Positions 45,101 to 57,017 of a DNA stretch of 64,000 nt are shown here, piece after piece. The first letter of the stretch is position 1; each line of letters begins with the position of its first letter. Source of the stretch: Apium graveolens (taxonomy: Eukaryota > Streptophyta > Magnoliopsida > Apiales > Apiaceae). The notes under the pieces are model-generated. The model saw only the letters and a program-made list of their open reading frames with translations. It made no database searches and was not told the DNA's origin. The translations under genes were made by a program, and so were the position numbers. The stretch lies in contig NC_133653.1 in NCBI RefSeq assembly GCF_009905375.1, positions 67,592,329-67,656,328 on the forward strand. The letters run 5' to 3'.

Positions 45101-46797
45101 CTCATGACCTTGAGCTCGCGGTAATAGTATTTGCCTTAAAAATTTGGAGGCACTACTTGTATGGAGAGAAGTGCGAGATTTTCACAGACCATAAGAGCCT
45201 CAAGTACATATTTACGCAGAAAGAGTTCAACATGCGCCAGAGGAGATGGTTAGAACTAATCAAGGACTATGATTGTGAGATTCTCTATCATCCGGGGAAA
45301 GCCAATGTGGTGGCTGACGCCCTTAGTAGAAAGGAAAGACTCAGAATGATAACGACTTCAGAAGAATTAATAAGGGATTTTGAGAGAATGGAAATAGAAG
45401 TAAAGGTAATCGGAACCGGAACTGAAAAGCTTTTTGAGATCTCAATGCAGCCAGAGTTATTGGAAAAGATTAGATTATGCCAAAAAAAAATGATGAAGGA
45501 GGGCAGAGAGTCAATGACTGGAGAAGAGATCCATACTGAGAGGGACAATAAGGGGATAATGAGGTATTCCTACCGGATTTGGGTTCCAAATGTTCAAGAG
45601 CTTAAAGATGAGATTTTGGATGAAAGCCATAGTTCAAGGTATTCCATTCACCCGGGAAGTACCAAGATGTATAGGGATTTGAAGGAATATTACTGGTGGC
45701 CCAACATGAAGAGGGACGTAGCAGAATGGGTAATCAAATGTTTGACTTGCCAAAGAGTAAAGGCAGAGCACCAGAGACCCAGTGGACTTTTACGACCCCT
45801 AGAGATTCCCGAGTGGAAATGGGAACAGATAGCGATGGATTTTGTTGTAGGCTTGCCAAGGACGAAAGCCAATCATGACGCCATATGGGTAATTATAGAC
45901 CGACTGACAAAGTCAGCTCATTTCATTCCTATCAATGAGAGATACACAGTCGATAGACTGGTGGACATTTACCTTAAGGAAATAGTGACGCAACATGGAG
46001 TCCCAGCGTCCATTGTCTTAGACCGAGACCCCAGGTTCAACTCCAGATTTTGGACGAGCTTTCAAGAATGTGCGGGGACCAAGTTAAATATGAGTACCGC
46101 GTACCATCCCAAGACGGATGGGCAGAGTGAAAGGACCATCCAGACACTAGAAGATATGTTGAGAGTCTGTGCAATAGACCTTAAAGGAAGTTGGGATGAT
46201 CACTTTCCGTTGATCGAGTTTTCTTATAACAATAGCTTTCATGCTAGCATCGGAATGCCGCCTTATGAGGCCCTGTACGGAAGAAGGTGTCGATCTCCCT
46301 TATACTGGGATGAAGTAGGAGAGCGGAAGATGCTCGGACCCAAAGTGGTCCAAAGGACCAAAGACATAGTGGATCTTATCAGAGGACGGCTTGTAGCAGC
46401 CCAAGACAGACAGAAGAAATATGCAGACCTAGCCCGAAAGGATAAGGAATATGAAGTTGGGGACTTAGTACTGCTAAAGGTATCCCCTTGGAAGGGATTA
46501 ATGAGATTTGGAAAGAAAGGAAAACTAAGCCCAAGATACATTGGACCTTTTGAGATATTAAGACGGATTGGAAAGTTAGCTTACGAGCTAGCCTTACCCC
46601 CTAACTTGCAACAAGTTCATAATGTGTTCCATGTGTCAATGCTAAGGAAGTATCATCGGGATGCCAGACACATAGTGGAGTACGAGCAGGTGGATATGCA
46701 ACCAGATCTGACTTACGTGGAGAAGCCAGTAAGGATTATAGATAAAAAGGAGCAGGTGCTTCGGAACAAAGTGATCAAGCTAGTCAGAGTACTATGA
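42169..46797 (+). pseudogene. Element C unit 1 gag-pol, nearly open
   Basis: Gag starts MPPRKIGTRANPGSEDQ and includes a retrotransposon gag domain (PPEFHGSADPVEARAWL). One stop (TAG at 43003) interrupts it, after which 1249 codons are open to 46797. In order come CCHC knuckles ([28 protein letters not shown]), protease (FDSGATKSF, 43552), RT with FIDDILIYS (44555), RNase H (YSDASH, 44995), and integrase with the zinc region near 45650-45760, [15 protein letters not shown] and GQSERT. The frame is lost at the end of pol by a TGA at 46795 and a 16 bp duplication, removing most of the chromodomain tail. RT has ALAAFM where unit 2 has APVTFM. Confidence 0.92.
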
Positions 46798-46914
46798 AAG
46801 AATCATAATATGGAAGAATCATAATATGGAAGAATCAACTTGGGAACTAGAGAGCGCAATGCTAGAAAAGTACCCCCATTTGTTTTCTATTTGATTCCGG
46901 GACGGAATCCTTTT
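46798..46914 (+). pseudogene. Detached chromodomain tail of unit 1
   Basis: The remainder of the C-terminal tail (ESTWELESAMLEKYPHLF-type in unit 2) is present in DNA but out of frame after a stop and a duplicated AGAATCATAATATGGA segment (46799-46830). The polypurine tract region follows. Confidence 0.75.
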
Positions 46915-46927
46915 AAGGACAGGAGAC
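46915..46927 (+). other. Degenerate polypurine tract, unit 1 of element C
   Basis: AAGGACAGGAGAC precedes LTR 2. Unit 2 has AAGGAGGGGAGAC, so the G run is broken here. Confidence 0.7.
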
Positions 46928-49116
46928 TGTAATAACCCCCACAATTTTGAACTTTTTGTAACCCTTATGAATAGTGTTTTAGCTGAATGAGAAAACTTTT
47001 CATGCCACAATATGTAGGGGTTCTGTTATGGATATTTTGAGATTTTATTAGTACTCTACATGGTATATAAGTGTATGTAAAGATCGTCAGAATCCAATAC
47101 CGAACACTTTGATTTTTCCCGGAAATCCACTAGATACGGAAAGAATTGAGTATAAGGTAACAGGATAAAAAGGATTTAAATTAAAGGATTATAAGAGAGG
47201 ATCATAAAAGGAATATAATATATTGAGAAAGGTTAAGGGAACCTAAGTAATAAGATCCCGGGTATGATCCCTCAAACGATAAATGAAAACGAAAGTTAAG
47301 CGAACCGTGTTACAGATCAGCGGTCATTAGGCAAACAATTAGGAAGTTAATCAAAGGGATTAAAGAGGATAATGTCACCCAACCAATGAGAAGAGGACAA
47401 GGAGGGAAAGATGACATCATAGCATGACATAAGCATTACATGGAAAGGAAGGAAATATGGTGGAATATTAACCATACAAAATCAAGGTTAAATTGGTAGT
47501 TAACTAAAACAAAAACAAAACCAAATCAACCAAGCCAAAACAAATCATTTTTCACAAAAACAAAAATCTATTTCTCTTCACCAAGAACTTGCTCTCGGCT
47601 TTTTGGCATTTCAAAGGGAAAAATTTTCAAAATCCAAGATCCAAGCTTCCTAAATTGGTAAGATAATTCCCTAATCATCCTTATGCATAGTTATGGCTAT
47701 ATCATGAGTTTAAGCACCCCTTTCATTCTCAATCTTCTTCAATAAATCAATGAAGAAGACAATGAATAGTGATTTCAAAGTTTTTAACTTGAATTTTTCT
47801 TGTTTTCCTTTAAGATCCAAGCATCCCTAAGACTTCTCAAGGCTTCTTAAGGCTTCCTAGCTACTCCCACCACTTCAAGGATGGTATATCATCTCCAAAC
47901 CCTAGATTCCTTTGTATAATAAGATGATTTTGATTATTATGGTGATAAAGTAGCTTAATGCTTGTGGTTTAGAGTTTGGGTTGGAGTGGTAGTGAAATAG
48001 AATGGTGAATCTTGTTGTTTTGGTTAAAAGAACTTAAGTATAGTTAAATTCAAGCTTAGGCATAAGTATAAATGTTAATATTGAATTGATTGGGGCTGTT
48101 ATGATGTGATAAGGATGGACTTTGGTTGTATGAATGGGTTGAGGTTGAATTGTGATGGTTTTTGAATGGTTTAAATTTGGGAAATCGCGTAAACATAGCC
48201 GTCGTAATGTCCGATTTACTTTAGACTGCTTTTGTTCATAACATTAGGACCCGAGAACCCCCTGCTAGATGTTGAACATTGCCATTTTTAGATAGTTCAT
48301 GTTACGAGCTTCGTTTTGATATGTATTCGCTTGATTCCGATATACGGTTTAGGAGAAACGACCGTTTCAAATAACGGCGTTTCGCGAACGAAACTTTTCC
48401 CCTCGCCTTACTTTGAAACATAGGTTAAAGACCAAAAATGGTTAATTAATGTATGAAACAATTATGATAAGAGTGTTAGGTAGTTGGTAAGACACCCGCG
48501 AAAGAATCGCCTTAAAACCCGTAATGGTTAATTTATTAAAAATGGTGGAGCCGAGGGTACTCGAGTGACTTAAGAGAATCAGTAAGCGCAAAACAAGCGT
48601 TAGAGTCTAAGTTAGTTAAAGTATAGATTTACAAGTGACTTTGGTTTAATTCCAACTTACTTGTTGTTTATAGGTTACCAGACTCGTCCCGAGCCTTTTA
48701 TCACCCCCAGTCGCTCAGGCAAGTTTTCTATCCGTTATACTGTTGTTGTGATGTATACGCTTGTATATGCATTATCTTGTAGTAGATGCATGATGGTTAT
48801 ATTAGCAAATTCTTGCGATATATTGTAGCATGTGATATGGTACATATGCATGCCTGTTTCGTATTCTTGCTATATATATCTGTTGATTCAGTTGATAATA
48901 CCTATGCTAGAGAATAGCGGTAATTTGCATATACCCTTAGTATAGGGACCCAAAGGTGAAAACATTTTCTAAAAACCGGGAGTTGAGGACCCCGAGTAGA
49001 TTTGATATATATATACATATATTTATATATATATATATATGGTTATAGTTTTCAAAACTATTAATCAAATAAGGTTTATTCGATAACTTTATTTTATTAA
49101 TGAATATTATCTTGAA

Positions 49117-49262
49117 TATTCATTCGAGGACTTATGACTCCTTTATATTATTTATTGAATATTACTTGAATATTCATTTGAGGATGTATGACTCCGTTAT
49201 TTTATTTAATGAATATTAATTATAATATTCATTCGAGGTATTATGACTCCGCTTATTATTTA
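49117..49262 (+). repeat. Three 54-55 bp tandem repeats in LTR 2
   Basis: Same triplet of TTCATTCGAG-type units followed by TATGACTCC as in LTR 1. Confidence 0.78.
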
Positions 49263-50585
49263 ATAATATTCTTTAATTTATTAAAGAATAATGTTTCGAT
49301 AATCAAACTTATTTTCGATTATTCAAATAAAGATAGTACTTTTGTATAAGTATATCCTTGATTATTTAATTTTCATTCAAGTAAGAGTTTTAAAACTTCT
49401 ACTTCAATTATTTTTATAAAGATTATTCTTTATGGAAATATTATTTAAATAATAATATCCAGATATTTCTTTTTATTGAGACTGATTTACTTTATTAAAT
49501 CAGCATTATTCCAAACACTCTTTAAAGTGTTTTCGAGTCTTTAAAATGATTTTTAAAAGTTAGAGCGGATCCCAAAACTCATTTTTATATTTAAGATCCT
49601 CCTTTTGAAGGGGATTTAAATACTCGCTCAAAACCTGAGGGATCCGGCTCTGTGGTGTGTTTTATATTCGCAACAAGGTTGCTGTCTTGATAACAGAGTT
49701 TTTGATTACTTACCCAATACTCGGGAAGTAAAATTCTTGGAACAAGTTAATCCATTAACAGGCATCGCCTGGGAAATATCGGTGAGTTTTCCTTTCCAAC
49801 TAGATATGACTTCTTGGTGGAGCCATATCAGCAAGTTTCTACTTGGGGAAAGTGGGGACGAGCTTTACGTTTCAGAGTCATGGATTTCATCTGAACTAGG
49901 AGTGGCGTAAGTGGCTGAGTAGCGCCGGCCCAGCCGTATTATTATATTGGTCCAAATGGCTTGGAAGTTCCGCTAAGGCGGTCCATTCCTTAGGAGTTCA
50001 GTGTTCGGTTGACAAGTAAATCCGACAGGTTCTCCTCTACATGTAGAAAATGGTGGGGTTGTACTACTACGACTGATCATCGTAAGTGGTCTTCCTGGCG
50101 CGGCAAACTCCCGTAATGAGTTCATCATCCATTTGGATAATTCTGCAACACTACCCGTAGCATTTCGATCGAAAGGCTACTAATGGGTGGTTGCCGAAGC
50201 ATTGACAGGGTCAAACAGTTTTATTGGTGTATCCATTGAATGAAGTATCTCGTAACTTCATTTCTTTTCAAAATATTTCAAAGATCAAATATTTTCAAGT
50301 TTTATTTGTGGTCTCATCTATGGGATGACCTCGTGAATCTTATTATACTTTGAACAGTAGTAGTTCAAGTAGATTTCTAAAAATGGTATAAGTATAGTGA
50401 AGTAATTGGTAACTTCATCTTCTTTTAAAACTTATATCCAGTAAGTAATTACCTTACACATGATAAAGAATTCTAGTAAGTATCCATTTAGATACTTGTA
50501 TTATTGTTATCACTATATATTATCTTGCGAGCTGTAAGGCTCACTCTTGCTTTATTTCTTCATCACACAACAACAGTTAGGAAAG

Positions 50586-50708
50586 ATGGCCAGACTCCAG
50601 CAGACCCAGCGCAAGCGCGTGGGAAGCGTCCCACGTCTTCCCGTTGATGTTGTAGCTGCTATAGCTGCAGAGGTAGATCTATTGGTAGACCAGGCATTCT
50701 ACTTTTGA
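50586..50708 (+). CDS. 40-codon ORF in LTR 2 of element C
   Basis: Same start, stop and length as the LTR 1 copy; a Pro-His change to Pro-Arg occurs near residue 17 and the stop is conserved. The same alternatives apply (small protein, upstream ORF or chance). Confidence 0.3.
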   Translation: MARLQQTQRKRVGSVPRLPVDVVAAIAAEVDLLVDQAFYF

Positions 50709-50980
50709 GAATTAATTATGTATAATTATAACTTGTGGCAGATAATGGCAATTAACTGTAAATTTATCAAGTAATCATTTTGGGTTGTAATAACTTTTAA
50801 TTGTGGATTCAAGGACTTGTACTTATTTTAATTTCATCTCTGAGACTATAACAGGTTGTGGTGTGTGTTAGTGTGGGGTCACAACATAAGGTTATTTATT
50901 AATTAAGTGAAGTGATATTGTGGAAAGAAAGACCGTGATGACCCGGATCCCTGACCCCGGATCTGGGGGTGTTACAGAAA

Positions 50981-50992
50981 TGGTATCAGAGC
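50981..50992 (+). other. Primer-binding site (tRNA-iMet), unit 2 of element C
   Basis: TGGTATCAGAGC, four bases after LTR 2. Confidence 0.92.
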
Positions 50993-51188
50993 TAAGCGTT
51001 ATAAACCTCAGAGATGATGCGATGATATAATAATAAACTCACAAAGATAATAAGAACTCTTGCCAAGTTCATGGTCGGACTACTTAAAGTAGTGCTGACA
51101 GTTAAAACCCTTACGGGAACCCTTATAAGTATCATGATAGTAATTTAGCTCATTTAATTTGTAGGCGCCTGAGATAGAGGACCCTGAT

Positions 51189-51902
51189 ATGTTCGAGCGT
51201 GAGCATGATGAGGCACTGCTAGATGTTGAGGATCAGGAGGAGCCTGAGATGGAGGAGGATGAGGAGGACCCCTCAGAGGAGTCAGAGACAGAGGTCATTA
51301 CTATTTCAGATGAGGAGGACCCCTCAGAGGAGTCAGAGACAGAGGTCATTGCTATTCCAGAAGAGGAGGATCCGGATGAGGTCCCAGTAGCTGAGGAGCG
51401 TGTCGGACCTATGGTAGTGTATGCTGGTACCCCTTTACCCACACTTCCGGTGGTCAGAGCTCCTACCCCTCCACCACTATCTTGGATCCCTTATGATGAC
51501 AGCTCAGAGACCCATACTTCCGAGCCTAGGCAGACTGAGGAGGCACCCCCAGCGGCTCCGGATTCACCACCTCTTGACCCTGCCCACAGGCAGTCTTCGT
51601 TAGCCCACGGCTATGTTCAGGATGTACTGAGGACCCGAGTGGCTGTTTCTGAGGCCCGACTGGATGAGGCCAGGAGGGAGTTGGATGCGGAGAGGGCGGG
51701 TAGGCATACCCTAGCTTATGAGACTAGGGCTTCCATACCCCAATCCTTGAGGAGGGAGCTTACGGGGATAGAGCTCACGTCCCGAGCGAGGCTCAGATCG
51801 CTCCAGGGGGACAGGCATGGTAGGATCTCCAGGCGGCAGGCCGACTATATCTTCCGTCGTGCGATGGAAATGGTATGGGAGCTGACCCGCTCCGGTGTGT
51901 GA
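51189..51902 (+). CDS. Pre-gag acidic coiled-coil ORF, unit 2 (237 aa, full form)
   Basis: The longer copy of the pre-gag ORF. After MFEREHDEALLDVEDQ there is a duplicated 17-residue acidic block (EEDPSEESETEVI...), a Pro-rich middle (TPLPTLPVVRAPTPPPL), an acidic linker, then the Ala/Glu/Arg coiled-coil segment (AVSEARLDEARRELDAERAG) and a basic tail ending ELTRSGV. The order acidic - Pro-rich - coiled coil - basic suggests a protein or RNA binding adaptor, but no family is recognised. It is intact although gag-pol of the same unit has at least four frame changes and five stops. It could be expressed from the same RNA as gag, or be bypassed by splicing. Confidence 0.62.
   Translation: MFEREHDEALLDVEDQEEPEMEEDEEDPSEESETEVITISDEEDPSEESETEVIAIPEEEDPDEVPVAEERVGPMVVYAGTPLPTLPVVRAPTPPPLSWIPYDDSSETHTSEPRQTEEAPPAAPDSPPLDPAHRQSSLAHGYVQDVLRTRVAVSEARLDEARRELDAERAGRHTLAYETRASIPQSLRRELTGIELTSRARLRSLQGDRHGRISRRQADYIFRRAMEMVWELTRSGV
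51261..51362 (+). repeat. 51 bp tandem duplication in the pre-gag ORF of unit 2
   Basis: GAGGAGGACCCCTCAGAGGA starts at 51261 and again at 51312. The two units differ at a few positions and each encodes 17 residues. Confidence 0.88.
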
Positions 51903-52309
51903 TTCAGGATTGACGATGGAATAGTCTAGTTGTCTAGTTAGTCGAGGCCTTAGTAAGAGCCAATTTTCCGGGATAGTTGACTTGTATATAGCATCCCTTT
52001 TTCTGACTAGACAGATAGACTCTTGTGTATCACTTTTGGGACAGATGGCTGTAGCACTGTTGTACTTTTGACCAGATCAAACTATGTATTTCTCGCATTA
52101 TGTATATATTTGTTTCCTTTCGGTTCAGTTCCTTAGTGACGAGATCACTGTTCTTATCATTATTATTACTGCACTTCTTATTAGAACTGTCATAAAATAA
52201 TAGAATTGCGATATACGTTCTCCCTATTATAAGAGCTGTGCAAGTCACAATATTGTATATGATTGTGACCTAACGTTGAATTTCCCAATAATATTTTTTT
52301 ATCAGAATC
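51903..52309 (+). other. Leader between pre-gag ORF and gag, unit 2
   Basis: Noncoding and nearly identical to 41754-42168, including the pyrimidine run and CAG just before the gag ATG. Confidence 0.6.
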
Positions 52310-55300
52310 ATGCCGCCAAGAAAGATTGGAACTAGGGCGAACCCTGGATCTGAGGACCAGGGAAGTCATAATCAGGACAATAGAAACCAGGAACACAGTG
52401 AAGAGGAAGATGAGGATTATGTGGAACAGGATGACTCCCTGTATGAAGAGGAAGAGGAAACATATGATGTTGAGGGATTTGAGATAGAGGCTGAAGAAGG
52501 AGAAACTAAGGTTGAGCAACCAGTACCAAACCCAGGCATGGATCCCATGGGCCAGTTCATGCAACTCCTAAGGCAGAACTTGGAACATCAACCCAACCCA
52601 CCCCCTCAAGGAAATAACAATGCTGTGGCAAACTCTTTCAGGGCTTTTAAGTGCCTTAAGCCCCCTGAGTTCCACGGATCAGCCGACCCAGTTGAGGCAA
52701 GGGCATGGTTAAAGGAAATGGAGAAATCCTTTGAGATTCTGAGTATCGATGAGGCACAGAAGACTGTATTTGCTACCTACCTTCTGAAAGGAGAGGCTAA
52801 CTACTGGTGGGAGGCCAAGAAAAACATGGAAACAGATGCAATCATAACCTGGGAGAGGTTCAGTCAGTTATTTCGGGGAAAGTATTTTCCGAGGTTTATG
52901 GAAAACCAGATGGAGCTCAAGTTCTTGGAGCTAAAGCAGAATAACTTGTCTGTAGCAGAGTACGAAGCGAAATTTACTGAGTTATCAAGGTTTGTGCCGG
53001 AATTTGTGAGCACCGAGGAAAAGAAAGCTAGGAGGTTTTAGCAGGGACTGAAACCGTGGATTCAGAATAGGGTGGCAATCCTTGAGCTTACGGACTATGC
53101 CACTCTGGTGCAAAAGGCAACGATTGTAGAAGCCGGAAGTGAACAGATGCAGAAGGAAAGGGAGAAGAAGGGAATAAAGAGGAAAAGTATGAGCATGGGT
53201 GGAGGTTCCACCGGAAGGAGCTTCCCAACTAGATTTAATCGAGGAGCAGTGTCTCTACCGGGAAGGAACACGGGGTTTAAGCGGCCAATGAGCATGAATG
53301 TGAGCCAGAGCGGCCAGAAGTCAAGAATGTCCTATTCCAACCAGTCTCGACCCCCATTGCCAACCTGTAACACTTGTGGAAGAATGTATTCTGGAGAATG
53401 TAAGGGAAAGCCAGTAACCTGCTTTAAGTGTGGGCAAGTGGGCCACTATTCTCACAAATGCCCTTCGTCAGCCCCTGCCGTCATTCCAACCACCAATTGT
53501 CATCTGTGTGGACGCCCGGGTCATTGGAAGAGGGAATGCCCAATGAACAAACCAGCAGCTTCAGGAGCCAGTAGGGCTGCCTCCAATAAGCCACCTACTG
53601 CAAGGACTTTCAACATGACAGTTCAGGATGCTATGAAAGATTCAGATGTGATAGCAGGTACCCTTTCTCTAAATTCAGTCAGTGCAAACATTTTATTTGA
53701 TTCGGGAGCAACTAAATCTTTTATATCAAGGGACTTTGCGCGTAAATTAAGACTTAAGGCTGAACCATTGATAGAACCCTTACAAGTAGAAATAGCCAAT
53801 CATGAAATTATTCCTGTTAACCAGATTCACCCAGCCTGTGAGATAGGCATAGCGGAACAATCTTTTAGTGTTGATCTGATCCCTTTTAAATTAGGGGAGT
53901 TTGATGTAATTTTGGGAATGGACTGGCTATCTAGCAATGATGCTCAGATAGACTGTAAAGGGAAGAAAGTTAAGTTAAATATCCCAGACGCAGAAATTTT
54001 TGACTATGGCCCAGGCCAGAAGGATGCTACGAAAAGAAAATGAGGCTTACCTAGCCTATGTGGTGGACACGCAGAAGGAGGTGCCCAACTTACAAGATAT
54101 TCTGGTAGTCAATGAATTTGAAGACGTATTCCCACAAGACCTTCCGGAATTACCACCCGATAGAGTGATTGAATTTGCTATTGAATTGGCCCCAGGGACG
54201 GCGCCAGTTTCAAAAGCACCTTACCGGTTAGCCCCTTAGAAATGAAGGAATTAGCTATCCAATTGCAGGAACTCTTGGATAAGGGTATGATAAGACCCAG
54301 TGTGTCTCCGTGGGGAGCACCAGTTTTATTTGTTAAGAAGAAAGATGGGAGCTTGAGGCTGTGCATCGACTATCAAGAGTTGAACAAGCTAACCATAAAG
54401 AACAGGTACCCATTACCTAGAATAGACGATCTGTTTGACCAGCTAAAGGATGATGTTTATTTTTCCAAGATCGACCTGAGAACTGGATATCACCAACTAA
54501 AGATTAAACCCGAAGATATTTCTAAGACAGCGTTCCGTACCAGGTATGGGCATTATGAGTTCTTGGTAATGTCCTTTGGATTAACCAACGCCCCAGTGAC
54601 TTTCATGGATTTAATGAATAGAGTATTTAAGAAGTACTTGGACAAGTGTGTGATAGTTTTTATCGATGATATTTTGATCTACTCCAGGACTGAGGCAGAA
54701 CATGCAGAGCATTTGAGGATAGCTCTAGGAATACTCAGAGAGGAACAGTTATTTGCCAAATTCTCGAAGTATGAATTCTGGCGGAATGAAGTACAGTTTT
54801 TAGGACATGTGATCAATAAAGAAGGAGTATTGGTTGACCCCTCCAAGATAGAGGCGGTCTCAAATTGGGAAAGGCCAACCACACCCACAGAGGTAAGGAG
54901 TTTCATAGGATTGGCCGGCTACTATCGTAGATTTGTACAGGACTTTGCGAAGATCGCAGCCCCTTTGACACGACTTACTCGTAAGACAGAGAAGTTTGAA
55001 TGGACGGAGAAATGTGAGAACAGTTTTCAGGAATTAAAGAAAAGGTTGGTAATGGCCCTGGTGTTGGCATTGCCGGACGGAAAAGGAGATTTTGTGATAT
55101 ATAGTGACGCGTCGCACAAAGGATTAGGGTGTGTGCTTATGCAGCACGGTAAAGTGATTGCGTATGCGTCGAGACAACTGAAGGAATATGAGATTAGATA
55201 TCCTACTCATGACCTTGAGCTCGCGGCAATAGTATTTGCCTTAAAAATTTGGAGGCACTACTTGTATGGAGAGAAGTGCGAGATTTTCACAGACCATAAG

Positions 55301-56984
55301 AGCCTCAAGTACATATTTACGCAGAAAGAGCTCAACATGCGCCAGAGGAGATGGTTAGAACTAATCAAGGACTATGATTGTGAGATTCTCTATCATCCGG
55401 GGAAAGCCAATATGGTGGCTGACGCCCTTAGTAGAAAGGAAAGACTCCAGAATGATAACGACTTCGGAAGAATTGATAAGGGATTTTGAGAGAATGGAAA
55501 TAGAAGTAAAGGTAACCGGAACCGGAACTGAAAAGCTTTTTGAGATCTCAATGCAGCCAGAGTTATTGGAAAAGATTAGATTATACAAAGAAAGAATGAT
55601 AAAGGAGGGTAGAGAGTCAATGAATGGAGAAGAGATCCATACTGAGAGGGAAAATAAGGGGATAATGAGGTATTCCTACCGGATTTGGGTTCCAAACGTT
55701 CAAGAGCTTAAAGATGAGATTTTGGATGAAAGCCATAGTTCAAGGTATTCCATTCACCTGGGAAGTACCAAGATGTATAGGGATTTGAAGGAATATTAAT
55801 GGTGGCCCAACATGAAGAGGGACGTAGCAGAATGGGTAAGTAAATGTTTGACTTGCCAAAGAGTAAATGCAGAGCACCAGAGACCCAGTGGACTTTTATG
55901 ACCCCTAGAGATTCCCGAGTGGAAATGGGAACAGATAGCGATGGATTTTGTTGTAGGCTTGCCAAGGACAAAAGCCAATCATGACGCCATATGGGTAATT
56001 ATAGACCGACTGACAAAGTCAGCTCATTTTATTCTTATCAATGAGAGATACACAGTCGATAGACTGGTGGACATTTACCTTAAGGAAATAGTGACGTGAC
56101 ATGGAGTCCCAGCGTCCATTGTCTCAGACCGAGACCCCAGGTTCAACTCCAGATTTTGGAGGAGCTTTCAAGAATGTGCGGGGACCAAGTTAAATATGAG
56201 TACCGCGTACCATCCCAAGACGGATGGGCAGAGTGAAAGGACCATCCAGACACTAGAAGATATGTTGAGAGTCTGTGCAATAGACCTTAAAGGAAGTTGG
56301 GATGATCACTTGCCGTTGATCGAGTTTTTTTATAACAATAGCTTTCATGCTAGCATCGGAATGCCGCCTTATGAGGCCCTGTATGGAAGAAGGTATCGAT
56401 CTCCCTTATACTGGGATGAAGTAGTAGAGCGGAAGATGCTCGGACCCAAAGTGGTCCAAAGGACCAAAGACATAGTGGATCTTATCAGAGGATGACTTGT
56501 AGCAGCCCAAGACAGACAGAAAAAATATGCAGACCTAGCCCAAAAGGATAAGGAATATGAAGTCGGGGACTTAGTACTGCTAAAGGTATCCCCTTGGAAG
56601 GGATTAATGAGATTTGGAAAGAAAGGAAAACTAAGCCCAAGATACATTGGACCTTTTGAGATATTAAGACGGATTGGAAAGTTAGTTTACGAGCTAGCCT
56701 TACCCCCTAACTTGCAACAAGTTCATAATGTGTTCCATGTGTCAATGCTAAGGAAGTATCATCGGGATGCCAGACACATAGTGGAGTACGAGCAGGTGGA
56801 TATGCAACCAGATCTGACTTACGTGGAGAAGCCAGTAAGGATTATAGATAAGAAGGAGCAGGTGCTTCGGAACAAAGTGATCAAGCTAGTCAGAGTACTA
56901 TGGCAGAATCATAATGTGGAAGAATCAACTTGGGAACTAGAGAGCGCAATGCTAGAAAAGTACCCCCATTTGTTTTCTATTTGA
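52310..56984 (+). pseudogene. Element C unit 2 gag-pol, frameshifted, chromodomain tail intact
   Basis: Same protein as unit 1. Gag 52310-53041 ends at a C-to-T type TAG. Knuckles ([14 protein letters not shown] near 53421) and protease (FDSGATKSF, 53693) follow. A deletion of about 35 bp near 53990 and a one-base loss at 54236 shift the frame before RT (54242-55489, with FIDDILIYS). A one-base gain near 55449 shifts it again. Stops lie at 55797, about 55900, about 56097 and 56493 in integrase. The tail reads [17 protein letters not shown] then VEESTWELESAMLEKYPHLFS and is complete to the TGA at 56984, unlike unit 1. Confidence 0.92.
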
Positions 56985-57003
56985 TTCCGGGACGGAATCC
57001 TTT

Positions 57004-57017
57004 TAAGGAGGGGAGAC
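57004..57017 (+). other. Polypurine tract, unit 2 of element C
   Basis: AAGGAGGGGAGAC immediately before the TG of LTR 3. Confidence 0.85.

Larger units (their letters stand above)
46928..50976 (+). repeat. LTR 2 of element C (4.05 kb)
   Basis: TGTAATAACC to GTGTTACA, near-identical to LTR 1 and LTR 3, with scattered substitutions and a longer AT dinucleotide run near 49010-49042. It serves as 3' LTR of unit 1 and 5' LTR of unit 2. Confidence 0.93.

Noticed and set aside
42169..46797. Endogenous pararetrovirus (caulimovirid) origin for the gypsy-like pol
   Set aside because: Integrase, LTRs, polypurine tracts and primer sites in LTR order are present, and there is no movement protein.
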